A DNA stretch of 64,000 nucleotides, from assembly GCA_022841465.1 (NCBI GenBank), contig JALHRL010000001.1:1-64000 (forward strand), given 5' to 3'. Below the pieces are notes generated by a model that made no database searches, was not told where the DNA came from, and saw only the letters and a program-made list of their open reading frames with translations. Source of the stretch: Bacteroidia bacterium. GTDB taxonomy: Bacteria > Bacteroidota > Bacteroidia > B-17B0 > Aurantibacillaceae. Made by a program: the position numbers and the translations under genes. Numbering within the stretch: position 1 is the first letter of the stretch; each line of letters begins with the position of its first letter. Below, piece by piece: positions 42,559 through 52,711 of this stretch.

Positions 42559-45500
42559 ATGAAAAAACTTACAATTATAGCTTTGATATTTTGCACAAGC
42601 ATTTTATCGGCACAAGAATGGGTAGACAAAATGATGGATACCAACGCAAATTTTTACGATATTAAAGCTTCGTTTGATAATTACTGGAAAGATAAATCGT
42701 ACGAAAGAGGAAAAGGATACAAAGCATTTATGCGCTGGGCTTGGTTTACAGAACCTCGTGTTTATCCTACTGGAGATATGCGTTATGCCTCACGCGCCTA
42801 TGCTTACGAACAATTTAAAAAAGAAACAGAAGGAAATAAATTTGGCCCACAAGCAGCGGTATCTGCAACTACCGCTAACTGGACAGCCCTAGGCCCTTTT
42901 GGCTCTCCTACTGATGGAGATGCAGGAAGAGTTCAGGTTATTAGAATTAAACCCGGAGACCCCAATACACTTTATGTGGGCACTGCTGCTGGTGGATTGT
43001 GGATTTCAACAGATGGTGGAGTAAATTACAGCACCAGTACGGATTTACTTCCCTCATTGGGCATTTCTGATATTGCAATTAACCCGGTTAACACAAACAT
43101 CGTTTACATTGCAACCGGAGATAAAGATGCAGGTGATACCCGTTCAACCGGTGTAATGAAATCTACCGATGGTGGAATTACTTTTAACAATACCGGCTTG
43201 TTGTGGCAAACTTCTCAGGGCCGCAGAATTTATCGCTTACTAATAAACCCTCTTAATCCAAACATTTTAATTGCAGCAACCTCTGTTGGGGTTTATAAAA
43301 CTACTGATGGCGGTGTAACTTGGTCACAAAAAAACAGCAACTACCTTTATGATGCTGAATACAAGCCGGGCGATACTTCAACTGTTTACGCGGTAACGGG
43401 TACTTCCTTATTAAAATCTACCAATGGTGGAAATACTTGGGGCGCGGTTACAATTGCGGCTACAATGAACACTAATCGTTTATCATTAGCGGTAACGCCT
43501 GCAAACCCTGCTTATGTTTATGTTTTGGCAAGCTCCACTAATAATGGATTTGGAGGTTTATATCGTTCAACAAATTCTGCAACAACTTTTTCTTTAAGAA
43601 GCTCTACACCTAATATTTTCGACTGGAGCACAAACGGCTCAGGCGCGGGAGGTCAAGGCTGGTATGATATTGCAATAGATGCATCGCCAACAAATGCAAA
43701 TGAAATTATTGCAGGTGGCGTTAATACCTGGAAATCTACCAATGGCGGCTCAAGCTGGACACTTCATACACATTGGTACGGCGGTGGCGGAAAACCTTAT
43801 GTACATGCAGATTTACATTGTGTTTATTATATTTCCGGAACTACCTGTTATTTAGGAACTGATGGTGGAGTTGCAAGAACAACAAACAGTGGTACAAACT
43901 GGACAACCATTAACGGGCAAATGAATATTGCTCAAATTTACAAGCTGGGAAACTCTGCTAATAATCCAGGAAGAATTGTTACCGGTCACCAAGACAATGG
44001 CACCAATCTTTCTAATGGAAGCGCTTGGGAACAAATTTACGGAGGAGATGGGATGGATTGTTTTATAGATTGGAACAACAACAACGTTATTATTGCATCC
44101 TATGTTTACGGCGATTTTCAACGCTCCACTAATGGCGGAAACAACTGGACAAATATTGTTAGCGGATTAAGCGGAACTGCGGCTTGGGTTGCACCCATCG
44201 TACAAGATCCTGTAAGTGCAAATACCTATTATTGCGGTTACAGTAAAATGTTTAAATCAACAAATCAGGGAACAACATGGACACCAATGGGAACAACTAC
44301 CATGGGGACCTTAGATGAAATTTATGTTTGTCCTAGTAATCCACTAATTATTTATGTTTCTACAACATCATCTGTTTGGAAAACAACCAACGGCGGTAAT
44401 ACTTGGAACAATATTACCAGCGGAATTCCTACCGGCTCGGCGCAGCTAACAGATATTACTTGCGATAATCAAAACCCAAACAATGTATACGTTACGCTTT
44501 CCGGATATTCTTCAGGAAACAAAGTTTACGCATCTAATAACGGAGGTATCACTTGGTATAACTATTCTGCCGGATTACCCAATATTCCTGCAAATTGCAT
44601 CATTTTCAACAACAACTCCCCTCAAGGATTATATGTAGGTACAGATGTAGGTGTTTATTACAGAGAAGCAAGCATGAACAGTTGGATGTTTTACAACAAT
44701 GGTTTACCTAATGTAGTTATTGATCAATTAGAAATTTATTATCCAACGCAAAAATTGCGTGCAGCCACATACGGACGAGGTGTTTGGGAAACATCATTGT
44801 ACAGCAACCCTACTGCGGCACCTAATGCTTATTACACAAACAATTTTAGTGCAGCATGTATTAGTACCCCGTTTTCTTTTTACGATCAATCTGCAAACCT
44901 TCCAACCTCTTGGAGTTGGAGTTTTCCCGGAGGAGCACCGGCAACTTCAACGGTTCAAAACCCAAGCGTAACATTTACAGCATCTGGAGTATACACTGTA
45001 ACGCTTTTGGCGGCAAATGCTAATGGCACCAGCACCCCATACGTATCTACTATTTCAGTGGTTAGTCAGCCTACTGTTAGCGCGCCAAGCAAAACAGTTT
45101 GTATTGGACAAAACACCATTTTAACCTTAACAACTAACGCAACTTCAGCTGTTTGGTCTACCGGAGGTTTTGGCTTATCGGTTAGTGTTACAAATCCTAC
45201 CGTTTCTTCTGTTTATAGTTTTACCGCATCTACCGGAGCTTGCGCAGTAACCGGAACGGCAAACTTAGCGGTTACTTTGCCGCCACCAACGCCTTCTGTT
45301 ATTGCCAGCAATTCAGTTTTATCAACAGCTTCAGCGCCTTCTTATCAATGGTATTTAAACGGCACGCCTATTTCAGGTGCTACTTCCCAAACGTATGCTC
45401 CAACACAAGACGGCTGGTACTCTGTTTGGGTTTATAATGGTTCTTGCCCTGCTTCATCAACGCCATTCTTTGTTAGTTTAACAGCATTAAACGAAAACCA

Positions 45501-45753
45501 GAAAAGCATTTCTACTTTAAAAATACATCCAAATCCTACTGCTAATAATCTTAATTTCACCTTCGAAAATTTAGATTTAAACACAGAATTTGAAATATAT
45601 AATTTATTAGGGCAAAAGTTAAAGTCAGGAGAATTAAAGGGGGGTAAAAACGGGAAACACGTAATTGATATTTCTGATTTAACCCCTGGAAATTACATGT
45701 TAAAGTGTATCACAGAACAGGGGACACTTTCCAACAAATTTATAAAAGAATAA
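42559..45753 (+). CDS. BNR/sortilin-like propeller T9SS protein
   Basis: A 1064-residue exported protein with the signal peptide MKKLTIIALIFCTSILSAQ. Residues about 25-110 form a helical region. Residues about 110-740 hold many BNR/Asp-box-like repeats of the type KSTDGG or KTTNGG followed by W, as in VPS10/sortilin or WD40/YVTN/BNR propellers. A PKD domain (about 770-840, with SWSWSFPGG), Ig-like modules and a type A sorting domain (LKIHPNPTANNLNF to LSNKFIKE) follow. A large protein of this design may bind or cleave glycans or proteins, but no catalytic residues are assigned. Its stop codon lies inside a 16-base palindrome. Confidence 0.86.
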   Translation: MKKLTIIALIFCTSILSAQEWVDKMMDTNANFYDIKASFDNYWKDKSYERGKGYKAFMRWAWFTEPRVYPTGDMRYASRAYAYEQFKKETEGNKFGPQAAVSATTANWTALGPFGSPTDGDAGRVQVIRIKPGDPNTLYVGTAAGGLWISTDGGVNYSTSTDLLPSLGISDIAINPVNTNIVYIATGDKDAGDTRSTGVMKSTDGGITFNNTGLLWQTSQGRRIYRLLINPLNPNILIAATSVGVYKTTDGGVTWSQKNSNYLYDAEYKPGDTSTVYAVTGTSLLKSTNGGNTWGAVTIAATMNTNRLSLAVTPANPAYVYVLASSTNNGFGGLYRSTNSATTFSLRSSTPNIFDWSTNGSGAGGQGWYDIAIDASPTNANEIIAGGVNTWKSTNGGSSWTLHTHWYGGGGKPYVHADLHCVYYISGTTCYLGTDGGVARTTNSGTNWTTINGQMNIAQIYKLGNSANNPGRIVTGHQDNGTNLSNGSAWEQIYGGDGMDCFIDWNNNNVIIASYVYGDFQRSTNGGNNWTNIVSGLSGTAAWVAPIVQDPVSANTYYCGYSKMFKSTNQGTTWTPMGTTTMGTLDEIYVCPSNPLIIYVSTTSSVWKTTNGGNTWNNITSGIPTGSAQLTDITCDNQNPNNVYVTLSGYSSGNKVYASNNGGITWYNYSAGLPNIPANCIIFNNNSPQGLYVGTDVGVYYREASMNSWMFYNNGLPNVVIDQLEIYYPTQKLRAATYGRGVWETSLYSNPTAAPNAYYTNNFSAACISTPFSFYDQSANLPTSWSWSFPGGAPATSTVQNPSVTFTASGVYTVTLLAANANGTSTPYVSTISVVSQPTVSAPSKTVCIGQNTILTLTTNATSAVWSTGGFGLSVSVTNPTVSSVYSFTASTGACAVTGTANLAVTLPPPTPSVIASNSVLSTASAPSYQWYLNGTPISGATSQTYAPTQDGWYSVWVYNGSCPASSTPFFVSLTALNENQKSISTLKIHPNPTANNLNFTFENLDLNTEFEIYNLLGQKLKSGELKGGKNGKHVIDISDLTPGNYMLKCITEQGTLSNKFIKE

Positions 45754-45764
45754 GGCGCCTTATT
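45749..45764. promoter_or_regulatory. 16-base palindrome over a stop codon
   Basis: AATAAGGCGCCTTATT is a perfect palindrome that overlaps the TAA of the preceding gene. It has no loop, so it is more likely a protein binding site than a hairpin. Confidence 0.3.
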
Positions 45765-45777
45765 TCCTGAAAAAAAA

Positions 45778-45824
45778 GACTGTAAGATTTGACCATTTTA
45801 ATAAAAATGGTTATCCTTACAGTC
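45778..45824. promoter_or_regulatory. Two-step hairpin before nuoA
   Basis: GACTGTAAG (45778-45786) pairs with CTTACAGTC (45816-45824), and inside it ACCATTTT pairs with AAAATGGT. No T-run follows the 3' arm. It ends 22 bases before the nuoA ATG, so it could be a leader structure of the nuo mRNA, a processing site or a terminator of the preceding gene. Confidence 0.45.
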
Positions 45825-45845
45825 TGATAATAAAACGCAGGAAAC

Positions 45846-46220
45846 ATGAATCAAGCTTCTTCTCCTATTGATTATTTACCAATTGTTTTAATGTTTTTAG
45901 TAGCCCTTGGATTTGTTGTTACAACCATGGTTGCTTCTCATTTGTTGGGGCCAAAACGCAAATCGACTATTAAGCTTGATTCTTTTGAGTGTGGAATTGA
46001 GTCGCAAGGAAATGCGCGGTTACCCTTTTCAATTAAGTATTTTATTGTTGCTATTTTATTTGTGTTATTTGATATCGAAGTAATTTTTATGTATCCATGG
46101 GCAGTTAATTATAAAGAATTAGGCGTACTGGGTGTTATAGAAGTGTTTTCATTTATATTGTTGTTGTTAGTTGGCTTTTATTACATGATTTCTAAAAAAG
46201 CGATTAAGTGGGAAGAGTAA
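45846..46220 (+). CDS. nuoA: NADH-quinone oxidoreductase subunit A
   Basis: A 124-residue membrane subunit with three transmembrane helices. The loop KLDSFECGIESQGNARLPFSIKYF at about 40-63, with its conserved Cys, is diagnostic, as is ILFVLFDIEVIFMYPWA. It is the first gene of the 14-gene complex I operon. AGGAAAC before the ATG may help ribosome binding. Confidence 0.95.
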   Translation: MNQASSPIDYLPIVLMFLVALGFVVTTMVASHLLGPKRKSTIKLDSFECGIESQGNARLPFSIKYFIVAILFVLFDIEVIFMYPWAVNYKELGVLGVIEVFSFILLLLVGFYYMISKKAIKWEE

Positions 46221-46259
46221 ACAAGTTGCCTTGCATCCTTGTTTTATAAAAAAAAAGAT

Positions 46260-46823
46260 ATGAGTAAAAAATTAGTAAAAAGAACGAAGCTGGAAATGGC
46301 GAAAAGCCCTGAAGGGATTGAAGGCCCCGGTTTTTTTGCAACTAAATTAGAAAACGTAATAGGGCTTGCTCGAGCAAACTCCTTGTGGCCATTGCCATTT
46401 GCAACCTCTTGTTGTGGTATAGAATTTATGGCTACCATGGCGAGCAATTATGATTTAGCTCGCTTTGGATCAGAGCGTTTAAGCTTTTCTCCTCGTCAGG
46501 CAGATATGCTAATGGTGATGGGAACTATTTCTAAAAAAATGGGCCCCATTTTACGACAGGTTTACGAACAAATGGCAGAGCCCAAATGGGTACTTTCTGT
46601 TGGTGCTTGCGCAAGTAGTGGCGGTATATTTGATACCTACAGTGTTTTACAAGGTATAGATAGAATTATTCCAGTTGACGTGTATGTTCCGGGCTGTCCT
46701 CCTCGTCCCGAACAAATAATAGAAGGGGTTTTAAAAATAAGAGAACTAGCTAAAAACGAATCGTTAAGAAGAAGAGACTCTCCTGAATACAAACGTTTAT
46801 TAAACAGTTACGGTATAGAATAA
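46260..46823 (+). CDS. nuoB: NADH-quinone oxidoreductase subunit B
   Basis: A 187-residue subunit that holds the terminal N2 [4Fe-4S] cluster of complex I. SCCGIEF supplies the tandem cysteines, with further ligands at VGACASSGG and PGCPPRPEQ. The ATG at 46260 (MSKKLVKRT) is 40 bases after nuoA; a longer frame from 46239 is unlikely. Confidence 0.95.
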   Translation: MSKKLVKRTKLEMAKSPEGIEGPGFFATKLENVIGLARANSLWPLPFATSCCGIEFMATMASNYDLARFGSERLSFSPRQADMLMVMGTISKKMGPILRQVYEQMAEPKWVLSVGACASSGGIFDTYSVLQGIDRIIPVDVYVPGCPPRPEQIIEGVLKIRELAKNESLRRRDSPEYKRLLNSYGIE

Positions 46824-46826
46824 TTT

Positions 46827-47327
46827 ATGAGCCAAGAGGTATTTAATAAAGTTCAACAGGCGGTTAATGAAAAATTTCCGGGCGCAATTGAGTCGGCCGA
46901 ACTTACTTTCAATTTTCCGGCTTTTGTAATTAAAAAAGAGTTTATTCATCAGGTATTGGAATTTTTAAAAACCGATGAGGAACAGAATTTTCATTTTCTT
47001 ACCGATTTAACCGGTTTTCAAACAGCAGATGAAAAACAACTGGGAGTTATTTATCACCTGCACAACATGATAAAAAACCATCGTGTGCGTATCAAAACTT
47101 TTTTTGATATTAATAAACCTGAAATACCAACAGCTACAGACTTATGGGATGGGGCTAATTGGATGGAGCGCGAAACGTTTGATTTTTACGGAGTGAAATT
47201 TAAAGGCCATCCTAACTTAAAACGAATTTTAAATATGGATGAAATGGACATTCATCCTTTACGTAAAGAATTTCCTTTAGAGGATCAAACGCGCGAAGAT
47301 AAGGACGATAAAATGTTTGGAAGATAA
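46827..47327 (+). CDS. nuoC: NADH-quinone oxidoreductase subunit C
   Basis: A 166-residue 30-kDa-type subunit of the peripheral arm. FHFLTDLTGFQT and the block WMERETFDFYGVKFKGHPNLKRIL, with HPLRKEFPLE, are family signatures. It is separate from nuoD, not fused as in enterobacteria. It starts 4 bases after nuoB. Confidence 0.94.
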   Translation: MSQEVFNKVQQAVNEKFPGAIESAELTFNFPAFVIKKEFIHQVLEFLKTDEEQNFHFLTDLTGFQTADEKQLGVIYHLHNMIKNHRVRIKTFFDINKPEIPTATDLWDGANWMERETFDFYGVKFKGHPNLKRILNMDEMDIHPLRKEFPLEDQTREDKDDKMFGR

Positions 47328-47372
47328 AACAGTTTTTATAGTTGATTCTTTAAGAACTAAAACTTTTACAAA

Positions 47373-48587
47373 ATGAGTAAAAAAGAAAATAAAAATATTA
47401 CTGCAGAAGCCATTGAGGAAAAAGAATATTCCATTTTAAATCTTGGCCCCACGCATCCTGCTACTCATGGCATTTTCCAGAATGTTTTAAAAATGGACGG
47501 GGAAATTATTCATGAAGCAACACCAACCGTTGGATACATTCATCGTGCATTTGAAAAGCTGGCAGAGCGCAGACCTTACAATCAAATTACACCAATTACC
47601 GATCGTTTAAACTATTGCTCATCTCCCATTAACAACATGGGCTGGCACATGACGGTTGAAAAATTAATTAACGCAGAAATTCCAAAACGCGTTCAATACA
47701 TGCGTGTAATTGTAATGGAATTGGCGCGAATTGCCGATCATTTAATTTGCAACTCCGTTATTGGTGTTGATACAGGAGCCATGACAGGCTTCTTGTATAT
47801 TTTCCAATGGCGCGAAAAAATTTACGATATCTACGAAAGTATATGCGGTGCACGTTTAACTACCAACATTGGTAGAATTGGTGGTTTTGAAAGAGAATGG
47901 AGCCCTAAAACATGGGAACTAATTAACGATTTTGTAAAAAATTATCCAAAGGCATTAACGGAGTTTACAAATTTACTGGAGCGTAATAAAATTTTTATGG
48001 ATCGTACCATTAACTGCGGACCAATTTCTGCAGAAATGGCATTAAACTATAGTTTCACCGGGCCAAACTTACGCGCAGCAGGAGTTGATTACGATGTGCG
48101 CGTTGCAACGCCATACTCATCTTACGAAGATTTTGATTTTATTATTCCGGTTGGAACAAGTGGCGATACTTACGATCGTTTTATGGTTCGGCAAGAAGAA
48201 ATGTGGCAATCACTAAAAATTATTGAACAAGCAATTAAAAACATGCCTAAAGAAGGCGGTTTTCATGCAGATGTCCCTGATTTTTATTTACCTCCTAAGG
48301 AAGAAGTGTATAACAACATGGAAGCATTAATTTACCATTTTAAAATTGTAATGGGAGAAACAGATGTTCCTAAAGGTGAAATTTACCATAGCGTAGAGGG
48401 CGGAAACGGCGAGCTAGGATATTATTTAGTGAGCGATGGAGGAAGAACACCTTATCGTTTACATTTTAGAAGACCTTGCTTTATTTATTATCAGGCATAT
48501 CCTGAAATGATTAAAGGAGGAATGTTAAGTGATGCAATTATTACTATGAGTAGTATGAATGTAATTGCAGGGGAACTGGATGCTTAA
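47373..48587 (+). CDS. nuoD: NADH-quinone oxidoreductase subunit D
   Basis: A 404-residue 49-kDa-type subunit that forms the quinone pocket with NuoB. NLGPTHPATHG near the start, YIHRAFEKLAERRPYNQ, and the C-terminal YYLVSDGGRTPYRLHFRRP block are conserved. The 45-base gap from nuoC holds no structure of note. Confidence 0.96.
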   Translation: MSKKENKNITAEAIEEKEYSILNLGPTHPATHGIFQNVLKMDGEIIHEATPTVGYIHRAFEKLAERRPYNQITPITDRLNYCSSPINNMGWHMTVEKLINAEIPKRVQYMRVIVMELARIADHLICNSVIGVDTGAMTGFLYIFQWREKIYDIYESICGARLTTNIGRIGGFEREWSPKTWELINDFVKNYPKALTEFTNLLERNKIFMDRTINCGPISAEMALNYSFTGPNLRAAGVDYDVRVATPYSSYEDFDFIIPVGTSGDTYDRFMVRQEEMWQSLKIIEQAIKNMPKEGGFHADVPDFYLPPKEEVYNNMEALIYHFKIVMGETDVPKGEIYHSVEGGNGELGYYLVSDGGRTPYRLHFRRPCFIYYQAYPEMIKGGMLSDAIITMSSMNVIAGELDA

Positions 48588-48687
48588 ACAGTGTTTAATT
48601 ATTAATGAATAGTTTTTAATAAACGTAATTGTAAAAACTAAAGAGAGCCACTTAAAATTAAAAACTCAGAACTAAAAACTGATTAAA

Positions 48688-49269
48688 ATGGGAGCACAAG
48701 TACACGGAACGCAAGACTTTAATAAAGCAAAACGCGCTGAAATAAAATTTAGCGATGCAGCCATGCAAACTGTAAATACAATCATCAGTCGTTATCCGCA
48801 GGGCAAACAAAAATCGGCATTACTTCCTGTTTTACATGTTGCTCAAGCAGAGTTTGGCGGATGGTTAAGTCCTGAAGTAATGGATTACGTAGCTGAAATT
48901 TTAAAAATAAAACCAATAGAAGTTTTTGAGGTTGCCTCTTTTTATACCATGTATAATTTAAAACCCGTTGGAAAATGTGTTCTAGAAATTTGTCAAACCA
49001 GTTCATGCTGGCTGTGTGGTGCAGAAGATATTGTTAAGTACATCGAGAAAAAACTGAACATTAAAGTTGGCGAAACTACAAAAGACGGAATGTTTACTTT
49101 AAAAACAGCAGAGTGTTTAGGTTCTTGTGGAACTGCACCAATGATGCAGTGCGGCGCCTCTTATCACGAAAATTTAACCTACGAAAAAGTGGATGCAATT
49201 TTAGATAACTACAAAAGCGAAGGAAAATTAAGAAGCTATACAGATTTGGATTATAAAAATACATTATAA
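48688..49269 (+). CDS. nuoE: NADH-quinone oxidoreductase subunit E
   Basis: A 193-residue 24-kDa-type subunit with a thioredoxin-like [2Fe-2S] domain (N1a). Cys ligands lie in CQTSSC and CLGSCG. YPQGKQKSALLPVLHVAQ and the FEVASFYTMYNLKPVGK block confirm the family. The 100-base A/T-rich gap before it is the largest in the operon and could hold a secondary promoter, but none was identified. Confidence 0.94.
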   Translation: MGAQVHGTQDFNKAKRAEIKFSDAAMQTVNTIISRYPQGKQKSALLPVLHVAQAEFGGWLSPEVMDYVAEILKIKPIEVFEVASFYTMYNLKPVGKCVLEICQTSSCWLCGAEDIVKYIEKKLNIKVGETTKDGMFTLKTAECLGSCGTAPMMQCGASYHENLTYEKVDAILDNYKSEGKLRSYTDLDYKNTL

Positions 49270-49274
49270 CAATA

Positions 49275-50612
49275 ATGGGAAAGAAACTTTTAATACACAA
49301 TGATAAAGTGCCGGGAATTGAAACCCTGCAAGTGTATCGCGCAAACGGTGGTTATGCTTCAGTAGAAAAAGCATTAAAATCAATGAGTCCTGATCAGGTT
49401 ACCGATGAAGTAAAAAAATCGGGCTTACGTGGTAGAGGTGGAGCAGGTTTCCCAACAGGATTAAAGTGGAGCTTTTTGGCAAAACCGGAAGGCGTTCCGC
49501 GTTATTTGGTTTGCAATGCCGATGAATCTGAACCAGGAACTTTTAAAGACAGATATTTAATGGAGAAGATTCCTCATGCATTAATTGAAGGAATGATAAC
49601 TTCTTCTTATGCATTAGGCGCAAATCTTTCATATATATACATACGCGGAGAATATTTTTATGTTGCACGCATTTTAGAAAACGCAATAAAAGAAGCATAC
49701 GAAGCAGGGTGGTTAGGCAAAAACATTTTAGGCACTAATTTCTCTCACGATTGTTATGTACAAGTGGGTGGTGGGGCCTACATTTGCGGAGAAGAAACAG
49801 CATTACTGGAATCGTTAGAAGGAAAAAGAGGCAACCCACGCATTAAGCCACCTTTTCCGGCTGTTGCAGGTTTGTGGGGTTGCCCAACCGTTGTAAACAA
49901 TGTAGAAACAATTGCTGCGGTTGCACCAATTGTAAATATGGGCGGAGAAGAATATGCAAAAATTGGAATTGGAAAATCTACCGGAACAAAGTTAATTTCT
50001 GCGTCTGGCCACATCAATAAACCAGGTGTTTACGAAATTGAATTAGGCATACCGGTTGAAGAGTTTATATACAGCGAAGAATATTGCGGCGGAATTAGAA
50101 ACGGAAAAAAATTAAAGGCGGTAGTTGCAGGAGGCTCATCTGTTCCAATTCTTCCAACAGAGTTAATTTTAAAGACCGCTAAAGGAGAACCGCGCTTAAT
50201 GACCTATGAGAGTTTAGCCGACGGTGGTTTTCAAACCGGAACCATGTTAGGTTCAGGAGGTTTTATTGTAATGGACGAAGATACTAGCATTGTAAAAAAC
50301 CTGTTTACATTCGCGCGTTTTTATCATCACGAATCTTGTGGACAATGTTCTCCTTGCAGAGAAGGCACCGGCTGGATGGAAAAAATATTAAAGAAGTTTT
50401 TAAACGGAACAGCAACAGAAGCAGATGTTGATTTGCTTTGGGATATACAAAGTAAAATTGAAGGAAAAACAATTTGTCCGTTAGGTGAAGCAGCAGCATG
50501 GCCTGTGGCAGCAGCAATCAGACATTTTAAACATGAGTTTATTGAAATTGCAAAAAGCAAAAAGTTTGTTGACATAAGCCATTATAACAGATTAAATAAA
50601 GTGAGGGTTTAA
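49275..50612 (+). CDS. nuoF: NADH-quinone oxidoreductase subunit F
   Basis: A 445-residue 51-kDa-type subunit that oxidises NADH with FMN and passes electrons to the N3 [4Fe-4S] cluster. [15 protein letters not shown] marks the nucleotide/FMN site and [16 protein letters not shown], with a later Cys in [10 protein letters not shown], supplies the cluster. It starts 5 bases after nuoE. Confidence 0.96.
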   Translation: MGKKLLIHNDKVPGIETLQVYRANGGYASVEKALKSMSPDQVTDEVKKSGLRGRGGAGFPTGLKWSFLAKPEGVPRYLVCNADESEPGTFKDRYLMEKIPHALIEGMITSSYALGANLSYIYIRGEYFYVARILENAIKEAYEAGWLGKNILGTNFSHDCYVQVGGGAYICGEETALLESLEGKRGNPRIKPPFPAVAGLWGCPTVVNNVETIAAVAPIVNMGGEEYAKIGIGKSTGTKLISASGHINKPGVYEIELGIPVEEFIYSEEYCGGIRNGKKLKAVVAGGSSVPILPTELILKTAKGEPRLMTYESLADGGFQTGTMLGSGGFIVMDEDTSIVKNLFTFARFYHHESCGQCSPCREGTGWMEKILKKFLNGTATEADVDLLWDIQSKIEGKTICPLGEAAAWPVAAAIRHFKHEFIEIAKSKKFVDISHYNRLNKVRV

Positions 50613-50645
50613 AAACAAATTGAATTAAAAACTTTTGAATTAAAC

Positions 50646-51629
50646 ATGAAAGTAACAATAGACGGAATAGAAATTGATGTACCAAAGGGTACTACCATTT
50701 TACAGGCTGCTCGTATGATTGGTCCTGAGGTGGCTCCGCCAACCATGTGCTATTACTCTAAACTAAAAACAAGTGGTGGATATTGCCGCACTTGCATTGT
50801 AAAAGTTACGCAGGGCAGTACAGCTAACCCTAACCCAATGCCAAAGCCGGTAGCAAGTTGCCGCACCGAAGTAATGGATGGAATGGTGGTACAAAACATT
50901 ACTTCACCGGAAATTTTAGAAGCAAGAAAGGGAGTGGTTGAATTTTTATTAATTAATCACCCTTTAGATTGCCCTGTGTGTGATCAGGCCGGCGAATGTA
51001 AGTTGCAAGATTTAGGTTACGAACATGGTTCTGCAAAAACGCGCTACGAATTTAAACGACGCGAATATGACATGATTGATATTGGAGATAAAATTAAGCT
51101 TCATATGACTCGTTGTATTCTTTGTTACCGTTGCGTTAAAACATGCGAGCAAATTACCGATGGACGCGTTCATGGAGTGGTACATCGTGGAGATGCTGCA
51201 GAAATTTCAACATACATTCAGCAAGCAGTTTCAAATGATTTTTCAGGGAATGTAATTGATGTTTGTCCCGTTGGCGCCTTAACCGATAAAACTTTCCGTT
51301 TTAAACAAAGGGTTTGGTTTACAAAACCCGTTGATGCGCATCGTAAATGTGATAAGTGTTCTGGTAAAGTTAGATTGTGGTTTAAAGGAGAAGAAGTGTT
51401 GCGTGTTACGGCTCGCAAAGATCAATGGGATGAAGTAGAAGAATTTATTTGCAACTCATGTCGTTTCGATCATAAGAAAAAAACAGATTGGATAATTGAA
51501 GGCCCATCTAAAATAAGCAGGCAAAGTGTAATTTCTCAAAACCATTACGAAAATTTAAATGAATTAAAATTACAGGTATTAAAACAGCAAAAAGCATTAG
51601 GATTTATTGAGTTTGATAAAAGACCATAA
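50646..51629 (+). CDS. nuoG: Short NADH-quinone oxidoreductase subunit G
   Basis: A 327-residue NuoG, less than half the usual 700-900 residues. It keeps the N-terminal [2Fe-2S] domain (CYYSKLKTSGGYCRTC), the His-Cys cluster motif HPLDCPVCDQAGEC, the N4-type motif CILCYRCVKTCEQ with DVCPVGALT, and a last Cys-rich segment (CDKCSGK and CNSC). The large molybdopterin-oxidoreductase-like domain is absent. The frame is intact with normal spacing, and short NuoG is known to me from other Bacteroidota, so this is not a broken gene. Confidence 0.92.
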   Translation: MKVTIDGIEIDVPKGTTILQAARMIGPEVAPPTMCYYSKLKTSGGYCRTCIVKVTQGSTANPNPMPKPVASCRTEVMDGMVVQNITSPEILEARKGVVEFLLINHPLDCPVCDQAGECKLQDLGYEHGSAKTRYEFKRREYDMIDIGDKIKLHMTRCILCYRCVKTCEQITDGRVHGVVHRGDAAEISTYIQQAVSNDFSGNVIDVCPVGALTDKTFRFKQRVWFTKPVDAHRKCDKCSGKVRLWFKGEEVLRVTARKDQWDEVEEFICNSCRFDHKKKTDWIIEGPSKISRQSVISQNHYENLNELKLQVLKQQKALGFIEFDKRP

Positions 51630-51639
51630 TTAAAAAAGT

Positions 51640-52695
51640 ATGATAGCATTTGTAATTTATAAATTTATTTTGTGCGCAATTGTGTTTGGGGTTTCACTTG
51701 GAGTGGCAGCCTATTCTACATTATGGGAAAGAAAATTCTCTGCCATTTTACAAGATCGTGTTGGTCCTGATAAAGCCGGGCCCTGGGGTTTATTGCAACC
51801 ATTAGCCGATGGGGGAAAAATGTTTTTTAAGGAAGAGATTATTCCAACTGTTTCTAATAAATTTTTATTTATTCTGGGTCCAAGTTTGTTTATGCTTACG
51901 GCATTAATGACGGGAGCTGTTATTCCTTGGGGAGCAGATTTAGTAATAGGAGGAAAAACTTACAGCGCTCAAATAACCGACATTAATATTGGAGTGCTTT
52001 ATTTATTAGGTGTTGTTTCAGTAGGTGTTTATGGCGTTATGATTGGCGGTTGGGCCTCTAATAATAAATATGCATTGTTAGGGGCAATTCGCGCTTCATC
52101 ACAAATGATTAGTTATGAAATTGCAATGGGAATCTCTGTAATTGCTTTAGTAGTTACAGCAGGCGGTACGTTAAGCTTAAGAGAAATTGTTCAACAACAA
52201 GATGCGGGATTTGCAAATATTGTTTATCAACCCTTGGGCTTTTTAATATTTTTTATTTGCGCACTAGCTGAAACCAATCGCGCGCCTTTTGACTTACCTG
52301 AATGTGAGAGTGAATTGGTTGGCGGTTATCACACAGAATATTCTTCCATGAAACTAGGATTGTTTTTGTTTGCCGAATACATCAACATGTTTATATCATC
52401 AGCAATAATGGCCGCATTTTATTTTGGGGGATATAACTTTCCATTTGCTGCTGAATTCTATAACGCAATTGGGCTCGAAGCAGGCTCCATATGGATTACA
52501 TTAATTGGATTTGGCGCATTCTTCACTAAAATTGTAATATTTATTTGCGTGTTTATGTGGATACGTTGGACGTTGCCGCGTTTCCGTTATGATCAATTGA
52601 TGGATTTAGGTTGGAGAATTTTGATTCCTCTTTCATTATTAAATTTGGCAATTACAGTTGGAGTTGAATATTTAAGAGGGAATATTAATTTTTAA
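51640..52695 (+). CDS. nuoH: NADH-quinone oxidoreductase subunit H
   Basis: A 351-residue membrane subunit with eight or more transmembrane helices at the junction of the two arms. ERKFSAILQDRVGPDKAGPWG near the start and the acidic loop AETNRAPFDLPECESELVGGYHTEYS at about 210-235 are diagnostic. It starts 10 bases after nuoG. Confidence 0.96.
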   Translation: MIAFVIYKFILCAIVFGVSLGVAAYSTLWERKFSAILQDRVGPDKAGPWGLLQPLADGGKMFFKEEIIPTVSNKFLFILGPSLFMLTALMTGAVIPWGADLVIGGKTYSAQITDINIGVLYLLGVVSVGVYGVMIGGWASNNKYALLGAIRASSQMISYEIAMGISVIALVVTAGGTLSLREIVQQQDAGFANIVYQPLGFLIFFICALAETNRAPFDLPECESELVGGYHTEYSSMKLGLFLFAEYINMFISSAIMAAFYFGGYNFPFAAEFYNAIGLEAGSIWITLIGFGAFFTKIVIFICVFMWIRWTLPRFRYDQLMDLGWRILIPLSLLNLAITVGVEYLRGNINF

Positions 52696-52711
52696 TTAAT
52701 AGAAAAATAAA

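Noticed and set aside
45778-45824. The pre-nuoA hairpin as a simple terminator
   Set aside because: No T-run follows either arm and it has two stacked stems, so I list it as a structure of unknown role.
50646-51629. nuoG as a truncated pseudogene
   Set aside because: The frame ends cleanly 10 bases before nuoH, all Fe-S motifs are intact and short NuoG is expected in this phylum.
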